From positions 1 through 20,333 of the forward strand of contig JBGCFN010000060.1 of the NCBI GenBank assembly GCA_045106935.1: 20,333 nt of DNA, given 5' to 3'. Below are positions 1 to 8,563 of the stretch, piece by piece. The notes under the pieces are model-generated. The model was not told where the DNA came from. It saw only the letters and a list, made by a program, of their open reading frames with translations, and made no database searches. The stretch is from UBA1858 sp045106935. Lineage in GTDB: Bacteria > Pseudomonadota > Gammaproteobacteria > UBA4575. Numbering within the stretch: position 1 is the stretch's first letter; each line of letters starts with the position of its first letter. Both the position numbers and the translations under genes were made by a program.

Positions 1-205
1 ATTTTAGTATTTCTCTAAATATTTAAGCTTTCTAGTGTCTCTAATTTCATTTATTCATACGAATTTTACATAATTAACTGTTTTTAAGTAAATTTAGTGT
101 AAATTATTTTTTATTTAATAATGTTAATAACTTTAAATTCAGTGTCTTTAGATAGCATTGCAACAGTCGATATACAGTCTGAGGCGTTGAGAAGTACCCA
201 GACTG

Positions 206-1042
206 ATGACAAATAATAATATAAGTAGTCAAAGTCGACTGCGAGTCGATTATATCTATGCAAATTTACGACAGTGGTTTGCAGTGCATTGCTTTGTGCT
301 TAAACATTTCTTTAATGGTTCTAAGCAGAATATTGTTGCGCATTGCATTATTCAAAATCAAAGAACCATTGTATATAAGCGAGACTTAGCATTTTCTGAT
401 CCTCTATATTTAGAGCGTCTCACTAGCTTTGCAAATCAATTTGATATTCGTTTGCAAGTTGATCGACGTATACAAAATATACCTGTGATGCATGATCGAC
501 GATCACGTTCGTTGATTGTTGTTTTGTTTGGTTTGATTATGATAAATAATTCAGTATCTGCTGCTAATGACATTACGAATCATGGCTATGAAAATAATCA
601 ACGGATTCAACAAAAGAATACTGCTCAATTACTAAATTGGATTCGCTTCAAAATGTCTGAGCTTGAGTTTGAGGTCGGATACGAATTGCCAAATATTCAA
701 CGTTTGCCAGCCTCTGAAATGTATGAGCTTGCTTTTGGTGACAATATTCCTAGAGTGAGTAGTCAGCCATCTGCGAAGATATATGGTTTGTATAATTACA
801 AAGATAAGACTATTTATCTGCTCGATTCTATTGATATTAATACCACTAAAGGCAGATCAATTTTGTTGCATGAGCTCGTCCATTATTTGCAATATAAAAA
901 TGGACATGATCATAAAGTTGAATGCAAAAACCGATTAGAATATCTAGCCTATTCTTTAGAAGCAGCATATCTAAAAGAGCACGGACAAAAAATTGGTTTT
1001 AGTCAGAATCATTTGCGACGAGTTGTTCAGTGTCATTCTTAA
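206..1042 (+). CDS. Putative membrane-anchored or exported zinc metallopeptidase-like protein (HEXXH)
   Basis: The protein has 278 residues. The C-terminal part (about 120-278) carries HELVH at 222-226 followed by E245 in a helix rich in aromatic and Leu residues, plus a nearby Cys (C240). This matches the gluzincin-like layout HEXXH...E seen in small predicted metallopeptidases of the DUF6647 type; that family name is from memory. Residues 95-120 (MHDRR, then a hydrophobic stretch ending NSVSA) look exactly like a signal peptide or a single membrane anchor, so the peptidase part should be periplasmic. Residues 1-94 are basic, without motifs I recognise, and would be cytoplasmic if the long form is made. 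The start at 206 has a weak GAGAAG about 11 bases upstream; the alternative ATG at 488 has no visible Shine-Dalgarno. The gene stands alone, tail to tail with the next gene (19 bases apart). Substrate unknown. Confidence 0.72.
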   Translation: MTNNNISSQSRLRVDYIYANLRQWFAVHCFVLKHFFNGSKQNIVAHCIIQNQRTIVYKRDLAFSDPLYLERLTSFANQFDIRLQVDRRIQNIPVMHDRRSRSLIVVLFGLIMINNSVSAANDITNHGYENNQRIQQKNTAQLLNWIRFKMSELEFEVGYELPNIQRLPASEMYELAFGDNIPRVSSQPSAKIYGLYNYKDKTIYLLDSIDINTTKGRSILLHELVHYLQYKNGHDHKVECKNRLEYLAYSLEAAYLKEHGQKIGFSQNHLRRVVQCHS

Positions 1043-1061
1043 AATATTTTTAAATTAAAGC

Positions 1062-1895
1062 TTAATTGCTTGATAATTCAATTTTTAGGAATATCTTGTT
1101 ATAACGTTCTTCATTCTTCTTTGTGCGATGAACAATACCTTTAGATGTTTTGTTGGTCGTTTCTGTATTTCCACCAATTTCAAACCATTCTCCTAAGCGA
1201 ACACGCAATGTAGTATCGACATAAGTTTGCTCTTGTCCGTAACCTTGATAAGTGCGACTGCCACTAACACTGCTTTGTATGCTGATATTTGCTGAATTGC
1301 TATCTGCGCTACGTGCGACGACATAAAAACCATCCTGTTGAGTAGGCGATAGGCGGTTATGCTCGATTAGAAAATTACCATTAGTACGTTGTACATATGA
1401 GTAGATTGGTGTGATGCGTAAATTTTCTTTAGAGATATAAGCAGGTTTGCCTTCTTGAACTTGTACAAATTGTGTTTTATCGCTTTTGTTTTCAGTCTTG
1501 CGAGTATCTACGTTGACGGTGACTCCTGGATCGTTTCTACGATACTTGCCTACATTGAGTTCAGCGTCGCCAGACTCAATTTGTATTGAGGCATTGATAC
1601 TATTTTCATTGGTCGCCACGTATTCGTCACTCGTGACTGAGATACGAAAAGTTTTACTTGCGCGGTCAACAGCGCTTATTAGTTGTTCAATTTCTTCAAC
1701 TCGATTGGCTGGCGCCTTAATGAATATCTGGTAACCGTCACCACTCATGGCTTCGTTATTTTGTAGCAGAGGGCGAATGAGTGGCATAACTTCATCAGCA
1801 GGGCGGTTTTTCAAATCAAAATAATGGATCGAGTCAGCCGCTAATAAGATCGGTGCAGTCACCAAGATAAAGATCATAACAATAAGATGTTTCAT
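1062..1895 (-). CDS. Secreted secretin-N-like (NolW-type) domain protein
   Basis: 277 residues. Residues 1-20 form a typical signal peptide (basic MKH, hydrophobic core, LLAA before D21). Residues 23-83, with YFDLKNRPADEVMPLIRPLL followed by a beta strand and an EEIEQLI helix, have the alternating pattern of secretin N-domains (NolW/N1 type), which normally pack into the periplasmic rings of type II, III and IV secretion pores. The rest is beta-rich, and near residue 235 there is LRVRLGEWFEIGG, reminiscent of the G-x-W-x-x-(I/L)-G-G strand near the end of secretins. There is no full pore domain, so this is not a secretin itself. It is the second gene of a two-gene unit, starting 3 bases after the stop of the upstream gene, so translation is probably coupled. 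Probable periplasmic or outer-membrane-associated protein; function unknown. Confidence 0.75.
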   Translation of the reverse strand: MKHLIVMIFILVTAPILLAADSIHYFDLKNRPADEVMPLIRPLLQNNEAMSGDGYQIFIKAPANRVEEIEQLISAVDRASKTFRISVTSDEYVATNENSINASIQIESGDAELNVGKYRRNDPGVTVNVDTRKTENKSDKTQFVQVQEGKPAYISKENLRITPIYSYVQRTNGNFLIEHNRLSPTQQDGFYVVARSADSNSANISIQSSVSGSRTYQGYGQEQTYVDTTLRVRLGEWFEIGGNTETTNKTSKGIVHRTKKNEERYNKIFLKIELSSN

Positions 1896-1898
1896 GAT

Positions 1899-2420
1899 TT
1901 ATATGCTCACACGTCTTAAATCGGGGGAGGTCTCACTTTGATGCCAGTGATCGGTAAATATTTTATCTAGCTCGGCGCATCGAATGTGATCGTTAAACGA
2001 GACATTACCTTCATAACGATCTGACTGTGGGTTGTGTATAAAGCCTTTACCATCCGCGCTGACTAAGCTTTCGTTATAGTAAGCATATTCTTTAGGCAAT
2101 TTTCGAATAGATATTTTTGAAGGTGCCCTGTCGGCTAGGTTTATTAATCGATGCCCATCTTTAGTCACATTAGTACTATCAAATAATATGATACGCACAC
2201 TGACATTGCGGTTTTTACGAATAAACTTGCTGAAAGCTTCGACAATATCGCTGCGATCGAATATTTGGTGGTCAAGGTTTCTTGAGATGATATTAATATT
2301 CAATATTGCTGAACTAGCTAGTTTATGCACCGCAGCAACATTCAATGCACGGTCTTCCACTGGAATTTCACCTTCAGTGACGCCTAGCATGAAATTTTCA
2401 AAAAACCGTTCTTGCTTCAT
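1899..2420 (-). CDS. PLD-like fold protein without HKD motif (DUF7931-like)
   Basis: 173 residues, no signal peptide, predicted cytoplasmic. The pattern of an early helix, a strand around INIISRNLDHQIFD, a helix, then VSVRIILFDS, a later SADGKGFIH strand and a terminal helix LDKIFTDHWHQS resembles one half of a phospholipase-D-type domain. The HxK(x)4D catalytic motif is absent, so catalysis is not expected. I associate this shape with the DUF7931 family, in some gammaproteobacteria found fused to or next to GNAT acetyltransferases; that is recollection, not a search result. It is the first gene of the unit with the secretin-N-like gene (3-base gap). A perfect 7-bp palindrome lies about 30 bases upstream of its start and may be a control site. 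Confidence 0.68.
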   Translation of the reverse strand: MKQERFFENFMLGVTEGEIPVEDRALNVAAVHKLASSAILNINIISRNLDHQIFDRSDIVEAFSKFIRKNRNVSVRIILFDSTNVTKDGHRLINLADRAPSKISIRKLPKEYAYYNESLVSADGKGFIHNPQSDRYEGNVSFNDHIRCAELDKIFTDHWHQSETSPDLRRVSI

Positions 2421-2451
2421 CTTTTATCGATCTGTAGAAAATGTCTGAGAA

Positions 2452-2469
2452 TACCTGACTATTCAGGTA
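2452..2469. promoter_or_regulatory. Perfect palindrome TACCTGA-CTAT-TCAGGTA, possible operator
   Basis: Two 7-bp arms are perfectly complementary across 4 bases. The site sits 32 bases upstream of the minus-strand start at 2420 and far from any gene end, so a terminator role is unlikely. The position is right for a repressor or activator site on the minus-strand unit; it is further (about 130 bases) from the candidate promoter of the plus-strand operon. The binding protein is not identifiable from sequence alone. Confidence 0.35.
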
Positions 2470-2600
2470 AGATGTACGCTAGTTCTCCGAATTGGCCGTT
2501 TTATTTGCCTATTTGGTATCAATATTAAGACTGTTTTAGTGTCTGATTAGTTCACCTGCTGAGAGTTGGGAACTTGCTAACTCCTATCACTGTCATCTAC

Positions 2601-2629
2601 TTGTCAATAGGTTGTGAATTTGGTAAAAA
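2601..2629 (+). promoter_or_regulatory. Candidate sigma70 promoter of the Gld-type ABC operon
   Basis: TTGTCA (2601-2606, five of six matches to TTGACA), a 17-base spacer, then TAAAAA (2624-2629, four of six matches to TATAAT) preceded by TGG as an extended -10. Transcription would start near 2635. This leaves about 55 bases of leader before the ATG at 2690, or only about 15 before the ATG at 2651, which supports the later start. Confidence 0.45.
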
Positions 2630-2689
2630 ATGCCTGATTCGCCAACATGAATGGCTCATCTAGGGCCTAAAAATAACAATAAAAGTGTC

Positions 2690-3415
2690 ATGATTGAAAT
2701 TGAAAATCTGGTCAAAAAGTTTGGCCCTTTAACCGCAGTCAACGATATATCTTTCACTGTCGAACCTGGTCAAGTCCTTGGTTTTCTCGGGCCCAATGGA
2801 GCAGGGAAATCTACCACAATGAAAATGATCACCGGCTTTTTAGCGCCAACGTCGGGCAATATTCGTGTGTGTGGACATAAGGTAGAAGGAGACTCACTCA
2901 AGGCTAAAAGAGAGATTGGTTATTTGCCTGAAGGTGCACCGAGTTATGGTGAAATGACGGCTATACAGTTTCTCCAATTTATTGCTGATGTCAGAGGGCT
3001 AAAAGGTGCATCTAGACGTGAGCGTATCGATACCGTAATTTCACAATTGCACTTGCAGCAAGTGGTCAATCGTCCGATTGAAACATTATCTAAAGGATTC
3101 AAACGCAGAGTCGGGTTGTCGCAAGCAATATTGCATGATCCTCAGGTGCTTATTCTAGATGAGCCCACTGATGGATTGGACCCGAATCAAAAATACGAAG
3201 TACGTGAGCTGATTAAAGGCATGGCGAAAGATAAAATTGTTGTGATATCTACTCATATATTAGAAGAGGTTGACGCGGTGTGTTCTCAAGCCATAATTAT
3301 TGCCAATGGTAAAGTGGTAGCCAATGAGACGCCTAAAGCCCTGATTGCCAGATCACCCACCGGTCGAATGGATGATGTGTTTAGAGAAATAACATCAGCG
3401 GAGGGTTTGTCGTGA
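2690..3415 (+). CDS. Gld-type ABC transporter ATP-binding protein
   Basis: 241 residues from the chosen ATG at 2690; reading begins MIEIENLVKKFG, the usual beginning of this family. An in-frame ATG at 2651 would add 13 unremarkable residues and neither start has a good Shine-Dalgarno. All nucleotide-binding elements are present: Walker A GPNGAGKST (34-42), signature LSKGFKRR (133-140), Walker B LILDEP (154-159) with the catalytic E158, D-loop GLD and the switch histidine in STHILEEVD (H189). It resembles GldA-like ATPases of ABC-2 exporters. It is the first gene of a four-gene operon and overlaps the permease start by 4 bases (GTGA). It powers the neighbouring permease at the inner membrane; the cargo is unknown. 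Confidence 0.9.
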   Translation: MIEIENLVKKFGPLTAVNDISFTVEPGQVLGFLGPNGAGKSTTMKMITGFLAPTSGNIRVCGHKVEGDSLKAKREIGYLPEGAPSYGEMTAIQFLQFIADVRGLKGASRRERIDTVISQLHLQQVVNRPIETLSKGFKRRVGLSQAILHDPQVLILDEPTDGLDPNQKYEVRELIKGMAKDKIVVISTHILEEVDAVCSQAIIIANGKVVANETPKALIARSPTGRMDDVFREITSAEGLS

Positions 3416-4146
3416 AAAATATAGGAATTATTTTCAAGCGTGAATTGGAAAGCTATTTTGCAACGCCAGTCGCTTATGTATTTATAGTTATCTTTTTAGT
3501 CCTCAGTGGTGCGCTGACATTTCACATGGGCAATTTTTATGAACGTGGCCAAGCAGATCTTGCGCCGTTCTTTAATTTTCATCCATGGTTATATTTATTT
3601 CTAGTACCCGCAATCTCAATGCGTTTATGGGCTGAAGAAAGAAAATCTGGGAACATTGAATTATTGTTAACACTACCGATTACTATGATTGAAGCAGTGA
3701 TCGGCAAGTTTTTAGCAGCTTGGTTATTTACAGCAATTGCATTAGCGTTAACATTCCCGTTATGGATAACAGTCAATTATTTGGGTGACCCTGATAATGG
3801 TGTCATTCTCGCAGCCTACATAGGTAGCTTGTTAATGGCAGGAGGGTTCTTGGCTATTGGTGCATGTATCTCTGCAACAACAAAAAATCAGGTGATTGCT
3901 TTTATTATTAGTGTGGTTATTTGTTTTGCCTTTCTTTTAAGTGGTTTCCCTATCGTGCTCGACTTTTTCCGTGGCTGGGCGCCTCAATATGTTGTCGATG
4001 CCATTGCATCTTTAAGTTTTTTGACACATTACACATCGATTAGTAAAGGTGTCATTGATCTGCGTGATGTAATTTATTTTGCGACACTGATTGGTTGTTG
4101 GTTGTATGCCAATGCGGTCGTTATTGAAATGAAGAAGGCTAGTTAG
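3412..4146 (+). CDS. Gld-type ABC-2 permease
   Basis: 244 residues with about six hydrophobic segments, beginning KNIGIIFKRELESYFATPVAYVFI, the hallmark opening of GldF-like ABC-2 permeases, and containing RLWAEERKSGNIELLLTLP, the conserved coupling region of this family. Translation starts at GTG 3412, overlapping the ATPase stop, with a strong Shine-Dalgarno GGAGGG at 3400-3405 six bases before the start. This decides the GTG start. It forms the membrane channel with the upstream ATPase; the next two genes encode the accessory periplasmic parts. In Bacteroidetes such systems support gliding. In proteobacteria the same module is common but its cargo is not established. Confidence 0.88.
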   Translation: MKNIGIIFKRELESYFATPVAYVFIVIFLVLSGALTFHMGNFYERGQADLAPFFNFHPWLYLFLVPAISMRLWAEERKSGNIELLLTLPITMIEAVIGKFLAAWLFTAIALALTFPLWITVNYLGDPDNGVILAAYIGSLLMAGGFLAIGACISATTKNQVIAFIISVVICFAFLLSGFPIVLDFFRGWAPQYVVDAIASLSFLTHYTSISKGVIDLRDVIYFATLIGCWLYANAVVIEMKKAS

Positions 4147-4149
4147 ACT

Positions 4150-6033
4150 ATGAGTTCTGAGAAAACAATAAGTAAAACGATCAGTTATTCGGGGTTGTTG
4201 ATTCTGGCGATTTTGTTTGTGCTGGTGAATATGATCAGCGGTAATCTGTTTAAAAGTTCACGTGTCGATTTGACCGAAGATAAGTTGTATACGCTTTCAG
4301 AGGGCACGTTAAATATTCTTGACAGTATTCAAGAACCAGTCACATTGCATTACTTTTTTTCTGATCAAGCCAGTCAAGAAATTCCTCAGTTAAGAACTTA
4401 TGCGAATAGAGTGCGTGAGCTGTTACAAGAATATGCGCAATTGTCGAATGGTAAAATAGCGTTACATGTGATTGATCCTATCCCTTATTCAGAAGAAGAA
4501 GATCAGGCAGCAGAATTTGGTTTGCAAGGTGTACCTACCGGCCCTGGAGGTAATACTATCTACTTTGGCTTAGCAGGAAGCAATTCTGTGGGTGAGTCCA
4601 AGTTGATTCCATTCTTTCAGCCTAATAAAGAACAGTTTTTAGAATATGATGTCACTAAATTAATTTATACCTTAATTAATACCAAGAAACCGGTAGTAGG
4701 ACTTATGTCAAAAGTGCCGATGTTCTCTTCTTTTGATATTGAAACTCAAAAAATTCGTGATCCATGGGTGATTACCAATCAGTTGCAACAATTATTTGAA
4801 GTTAAGAATATTGATTTTGCAGTGACTGAATTTGATCAAGACATAGAATTATTAATGTTGGTGCACCCTAAAGATCTAAGTAAGAAAACTTTGTACGCCA
4901 TTGATCAGTATGTAATGAATGGTGGTAATTTAATTGTTTACGTAGATCCCTATGCAGAAGCTGATATACCAGCCGTGGATCCTAACTCACCAATAGAAGC
5001 CGCGGGTGTTCGTAGTTCGAATCTTAAATTGTTATTTGATGCCTGGGGTATTGATTACTCGGCAGCAGAAGTGGTTGGTGATCGTAAATATGCGCTGACG
5101 GTGGATGTTGGTAATGGGCAGCAAGAACGACATTATTCAATTCTAGGCTTGGATAATGAAGCATTCCAGGCGGACGATGTGACCACCTCTAGTTTGAATT
5201 TGATTACTGTCGCTATGGCTGGCGCGGTGAAACCCAAAGAAGGTGCTGATGTGGTCTTTGAGCCATTAATTCATTCTAGTAAAGAAGCGGCACTTTTTGA
5301 GAGTTCTAAATTTAGATTTTTACCTAAGGTGTCCAGCTTGTCTGAAAACTTTACGCCAACTGAAGATGAATATGTGATTGCGGGTCGTTTTCAAATGCAA
5401 CCAAACTCAGCTTTTCCAGAAGGTGCGCCTGAAGGTGCAGGTGATGCCTCTGCCCACATTGCACAAGCTGCAAATACAGTGAATGTCATAGTCGTTACTG
5501 ATGTAGATATGCTGACAGATCGTATGTGGGTGAATGTTCAAGACTTCCTAGGGCAGAAGATCACAGATGCGTGGGCCTCTAATGGTGACTTTGCGGTGAA
5601 TGCCGTGGATAACCTGCTTGGGAGTTCTGATTTAATCAGCGTGCGTGGGCGAGCTACTGCGACCAAACCTTTTACACGTGTCGAAGAGTTGCGTCGAGAA
5701 GCGGATGATCAGTTCCGAGCACAAGAACAAATCTTGCAAAATAAATTACGCGGCACAGAACAAAAGATTGCACAGTTGCAATCACAGCGTGATGATCAAA
5801 GTTCGACTATTTTAAGCCCAGAGCAAAGTGCTGAAATACAACGCTTCCAAGCAGAAAAATTAGAAGTCCGAAAAGAATTAAGAAAAGTACGTCATGAATT
5901 AGATAAAAACATTCACAGCCTAGGTTCTTGGCTGAAAGCTATTAATATTGGATTAATGCCTATTATCTTAACAATACTTGCCTTAGTTTTATCGGCTTTG
6001 CGAATAAAGAAACGAGTACAACAGCGCGGATAA
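4150..6033 (+). CDS. GldG-like ABC transporter auxiliary protein
   Basis: 627 residues. An N-terminal membrane segment (about 14-33) is followed by DLTEDKLYTLSEGT, the conserved opening of the ABC_transp_aux (GldG) domain, which fills the next 260 or so residues and includes LMLVHPKDL and LIVYVDPY. A variable middle part contains the conserved SAFPEG stretch. A charged coiled-coil region (roughly 515-590, rich in E, K, Q and R) leads to a C-terminal membrane segment (about 597-617) and the basic tail IKKRVQQRG. Both ends are therefore anchored in the inner membrane with the bulk in the periplasm. It starts 3 bases after the permease stop with AAGG about 11 bases upstream, so it is co-transcribed. 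Probable substrate-interaction or regulatory subunit. Confidence 0.87.
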   Translation: MSSEKTISKTISYSGLLILAILFVLVNMISGNLFKSSRVDLTEDKLYTLSEGTLNILDSIQEPVTLHYFFSDQASQEIPQLRTYANRVRELLQEYAQLSNGKIALHVIDPIPYSEEEDQAAEFGLQGVPTGPGGNTIYFGLAGSNSVGESKLIPFFQPNKEQFLEYDVTKLIYTLINTKKPVVGLMSKVPMFSSFDIETQKIRDPWVITNQLQQLFEVKNIDFAVTEFDQDIELLMLVHPKDLSKKTLYAIDQYVMNGGNLIVYVDPYAEADIPAVDPNSPIEAAGVRSSNLKLLFDAWGIDYSAAEVVGDRKYALTVDVGNGQQERHYSILGLDNEAFQADDVTTSSLNLITVAMAGAVKPKEGADVVFEPLIHSSKEAALFESSKFRFLPKVSSLSENFTPTEDEYVIAGRFQMQPNSAFPEGAPEGAGDASAHIAQAANTVNVIVVTDVDMLTDRMWVNVQDFLGQKITDAWASNGDFAVNAVDNLLGSSDLISVRGRATATKPFTRVEELRREADDQFRAQEQILQNKLRGTEQKIAQLQSQRDDQSSTILSPEQSAEIQRFQAEKLEVRKELRKVRHELDKNIHSLGSWLKAINIGLMPIILTILALVLSALRIKKRVQQRG

Positions 6034-6037
6034 CACT

Positions 6038-7084
6038 ATGAATACAAAATCTTTAGTTATATTAATTGTATTTTTGCTCGTCGGTGCCGGCGCGTATTTC
6101 TCTTCTACAGCAAAGAACAGCATTAATACATCTGAAAGTATTGGTGCTGCCATTGTTCCAGCACTTCAAACAGCGGTAAATGATGTGTCTGAGTTACAGG
6201 TTGTTGGTGCAAATAATGAGATTTTAGCTACTTTAAAACGTCAGCAGAACGGTTGGTCAGTGAAAGAGAGGCATCAGTATCCTGCAGATATTTCTAAGAT
6301 ACGCTCTGCATTATTAAGTATGGCTGAAGCAAAAATTGTCGAACAAAAAACATCAAATCCTGATTTGTATGACAAGTTAGGTGTAGAGAATATAGCGTCG
6401 CCTAATGCGCAAGGTGTCAAAGCGATACTCGCGTATGGTAATGAGAAGAGTGAATTAATTGTGGGTAAGCCAGGCCCTCAAATTAATAAGTCACGCTACG
6501 TGCGTTTGGCAAGTAGTGATACGAGTTGGTTGGTTGATCGAAAGATTGATCTTAAACATCAACCCGATTACTGGTTGCGAAAAGATATTTTCAGTATTGA
6601 GCCTAGTGAAGTAGCGGCAGTGACTATCACGCTACAAGATAATTCCAGATTAGAAATTAGTCATAGTGAAGGTGAGGAAGATGATGTCTTTATAGTAACT
6701 AATTTAACTGATCCTAATTCACAAGTGGTCGAAGCTGAAGTTCACCAGCTCACTAATGCGTTATCGTCATTTCAGTTATTAGATGTGGCGGAGAAAGCTG
6801 CGTTTTCTGATGTTGAATCGACAATGAAAGTCAATTATCAATTGAAGTCAGGTGTGGATCTACATTTGACTGCATATGAAATTGAAAAAGATCACTTTGC
6901 TGAACTTGAATTTGGGCTGGTAGAAGGGATTAATGCTGATCAAACTGCGGATGCACAGATCTATATCGATGAGTTAATTAAGTTAACTTCTGGTTGGGTA
7001 TATAAAATACCCAACGTTACTTATGATTCCATGTATAAGCGCGAAGCAGATGTATTAGCGATTACTGAAGATCAGTTAAATTAA
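6038..7084 (+). CDS. DUF4340 domain protein of the Gld-type ABC operon
   Basis: 348 residues. One membrane segment (about 5-23, SLVILIVFLLVGAGAYFSS) anchors the protein, the rest lying in the periplasm. The pattern of repeated strand-rich modules with GWSVKER, YPADISKIRSALLSMAEAK, KLGVE and WLVDRKIDL is that of DUF4340 proteins, which usually follow GldG-like genes. It begins 4 bases after the GldG-like stop, is last in the operon, and ends 6 bases from the end of the convergent purB. No obvious hairpin terminator fits in that gap, so transcripts may run into purB antisense. The molecular role of the family is unknown; co-occurrence points to an accessory function for the transporter. Confidence 0.83.
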   Translation: MNTKSLVILIVFLLVGAGAYFSSTAKNSINTSESIGAAIVPALQTAVNDVSELQVVGANNEILATLKRQQNGWSVKERHQYPADISKIRSALLSMAEAKIVEQKTSNPDLYDKLGVENIASPNAQGVKAILAYGNEKSELIVGKPGPQINKSRYVRLASSDTSWLVDRKIDLKHQPDYWLRKDIFSIEPSEVAAVTITLQDNSRLEISHSEGEEDDVFIVTNLTDPNSQVVEAEVHQLTNALSSFQLLDVAEKAAFSDVESTMKVNYQLKSGVDLHLTAYEIEKDHFAELEFGLVEGINADQTADAQIYIDELIKLTSGWVYKIPNVTYDSMYKREADVLAITEDQLN

Positions 7085-7090
7085 CTTCGA

Positions 7091-8455
7091 TTATATTTTT
7101 TTGGCCTTCTTGGCTGCATTTCCTATATAGCTAGCCGGCGTTAGTGTCTGTAACTCTTTTTTAGCACTAGCCGGAATATCTAATGTATCAATAAATTCAA
7201 CCAATATTTGTTGGTTAATCTTTTTGCCGCGCGTTAATGCTTTTAATTTCTCATAAGGCTTTTCAATATTGTATCGACGCATGACTGTTTGAATCGGTTC
7301 TGCTAATACTTCCCAGTTGTTATCTAAGTCTGATGCCAGTCGAGGTTCATCAATCTGAATTTTATTTAAGCCGCGTAGTAAAGATGCACATGCAATTAAG
7401 CTGTAACCAAACGCACTACCTAAATTACGTAACACGGTGGAGTCAGATAAATCACGTTGCCAACGTGAAATAGGAAGTTTCTCGGCAAAGTGAGCAAGCA
7501 ATGCGTTTGCAATCCCGTAATTTCCTTCGGCATTCTCAAAATCAATAGGATTTACTTTATGGGGCATGGTGGAAGAGCCCACTTCAGTTGAAACAACTTT
7601 CTGGGTGAAATAGCCAATAGAAATATAGGACCAAATATCGCGTGATAAATCGATACTAATGGTATTGATTCGTTGAATTGAATGACACAGTTCTGCAATG
7701 TAATCGTGTGGTTCTATCTGTGTGGTATAAGGGTTGTAATCTAATCCTAATGATTCAATTGTTAGACGCGACACTTCTTCCCAATCCACATTGGGGTAAG
7801 CCGTCATGTGTGCATTGAAGTTACCCACGGCACCATTGAGTTTGCCTAAAATTTCCATGTCGTTGAGTTGATTGATTTGTCGTTCTAATCGATGACACAC
7901 ATTGGCAAATTCTTTTCCCATGGTTGAAGGCGTTGCAGGTTGTCCATGAGTGCGACATAACATGGGAACATCCGCCAATTCCTGAGAAAATTTTCTTAAA
8001 TGTTCAGCAACATGCAATTCAAGGTTGATTAACAAGTCGCGGCCTTCTTTAAGCATCAGGGCGTAAGCGAGGTTATTGATGTCTTCAGAAGTACATGCGA
8101 AATGGAAGAATTCAGATAGTTCTTTAAGGTCGTCGTCATCACTGACCGATTCTTTAAGCCAGTATTCAACAGCTTTAACATCATGGTTGGTGGTGGCCTC
8201 AATAGCTTTCACGCGTTCAGCGTCTGGCATTGAGAAATTATCAATTAAGCCTAATAATTTTTTGCGTCCTGCATCGCTTAGCGTTGGAATATCATCTAGT
8301 GCTTCTGTATCCGCCAGGCGAATCAACCAGGTCACCTCGACAATTGCACGGCTACGAATTAACCCATATTCACTGAAAATTTCGCGAAGTTTCAGAGTGG
8401 CTTGGCTGTATCGGCCATCGATCGGCGTCACTGCGCTGAGGGTATTTAGTTCCAT
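7091..8455 (-). CDS. purB: Adenylosuccinate lyase
   Basis: 454 residues, close to the 456 of E. coli PurB and with the same opening (MELNTLSAVTPIDGRYSQ). The start at 8455 is preceded by GGAG at 8461-8464 with ideal spacing; the longer in-frame reading to 8524 adds 23 residues absent from the family and is rejected. The fumarase/aspartase superfamily signature GSSTMPHKVNP is at 293-303 with the catalytic serine loop (S294/S295), and RTHGQPATP places the general acid/base histidine at H170. It performs two steps of purine synthesis, releasing fumarate each time: SAICAR to AICAR and adenylosuccinate to AMP. It is cytosolic, divergent from fumC (108 bases between starts), and convergent with the DUF4340 gene. 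A TATAAT on its strand at 8510-8505 is a likely -10 element. Confidence 0.97.
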   Translation of the reverse strand: MELNTLSAVTPIDGRYSQATLKLREIFSEYGLIRSRAIVEVTWLIRLADTEALDDIPTLSDAGRKKLLGLIDNFSMPDAERVKAIEATTNHDVKAVEYWLKESVSDDDDLKELSEFFHFACTSEDINNLAYALMLKEGRDLLINLELHVAEHLRKFSQELADVPMLCRTHGQPATPSTMGKEFANVCHRLERQINQLNDMEILGKLNGAVGNFNAHMTAYPNVDWEEVSRLTIESLGLDYNPYTTQIEPHDYIAELCHSIQRINTISIDLSRDIWSYISIGYFTQKVVSTEVGSSTMPHKVNPIDFENAEGNYGIANALLAHFAEKLPISRWQRDLSDSTVLRNLGSAFGYSLIACASLLRGLNKIQIDEPRLASDLDNNWEVLAEPIQTVMRRYNIEKPYEKLKALTRGKKINQQILVEFIDTLDIPASAKKELQTLTPASYIGNAAKKAKKI

Positions 8456-8504
8456 GAATTCTCCATTTTGCTTTAATTCTACTTCTATCATGCAGGGGGT
8501 AACC

Positions 8505-8510
8505 ATTATA
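8505..8510 (-). promoter_or_regulatory. Candidate -10 element of purB
   Basis: Read on the minus strand this is a perfect TATAAT, which would start transcription about 43 bases upstream of the purB ATG. No convincing -35 hexamer lies 16-18 bases further upstream, so activation or another arrangement may apply. Confidence 0.35.
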
Positions 8511-8563
8511 CTACAGCCCATCATAAGGTTCGCATTTACACATTATTTAGAATAGGAAAACAC

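Noticed and set aside
2452..2475. IscR-like or LexA-like binding site at the palindrome
   Set aside because: Only one half resembles an IscR type 1 half-site and the second half and spacing do not fit; LexA does not fit either.
8456..8524. Upstream extension of purB by 23 codons
   Set aside because: The ATG at 8455 has a good GGAG and matches the E. coli PurB N-terminus; the extension overlaps the likely promoter and has no family support.
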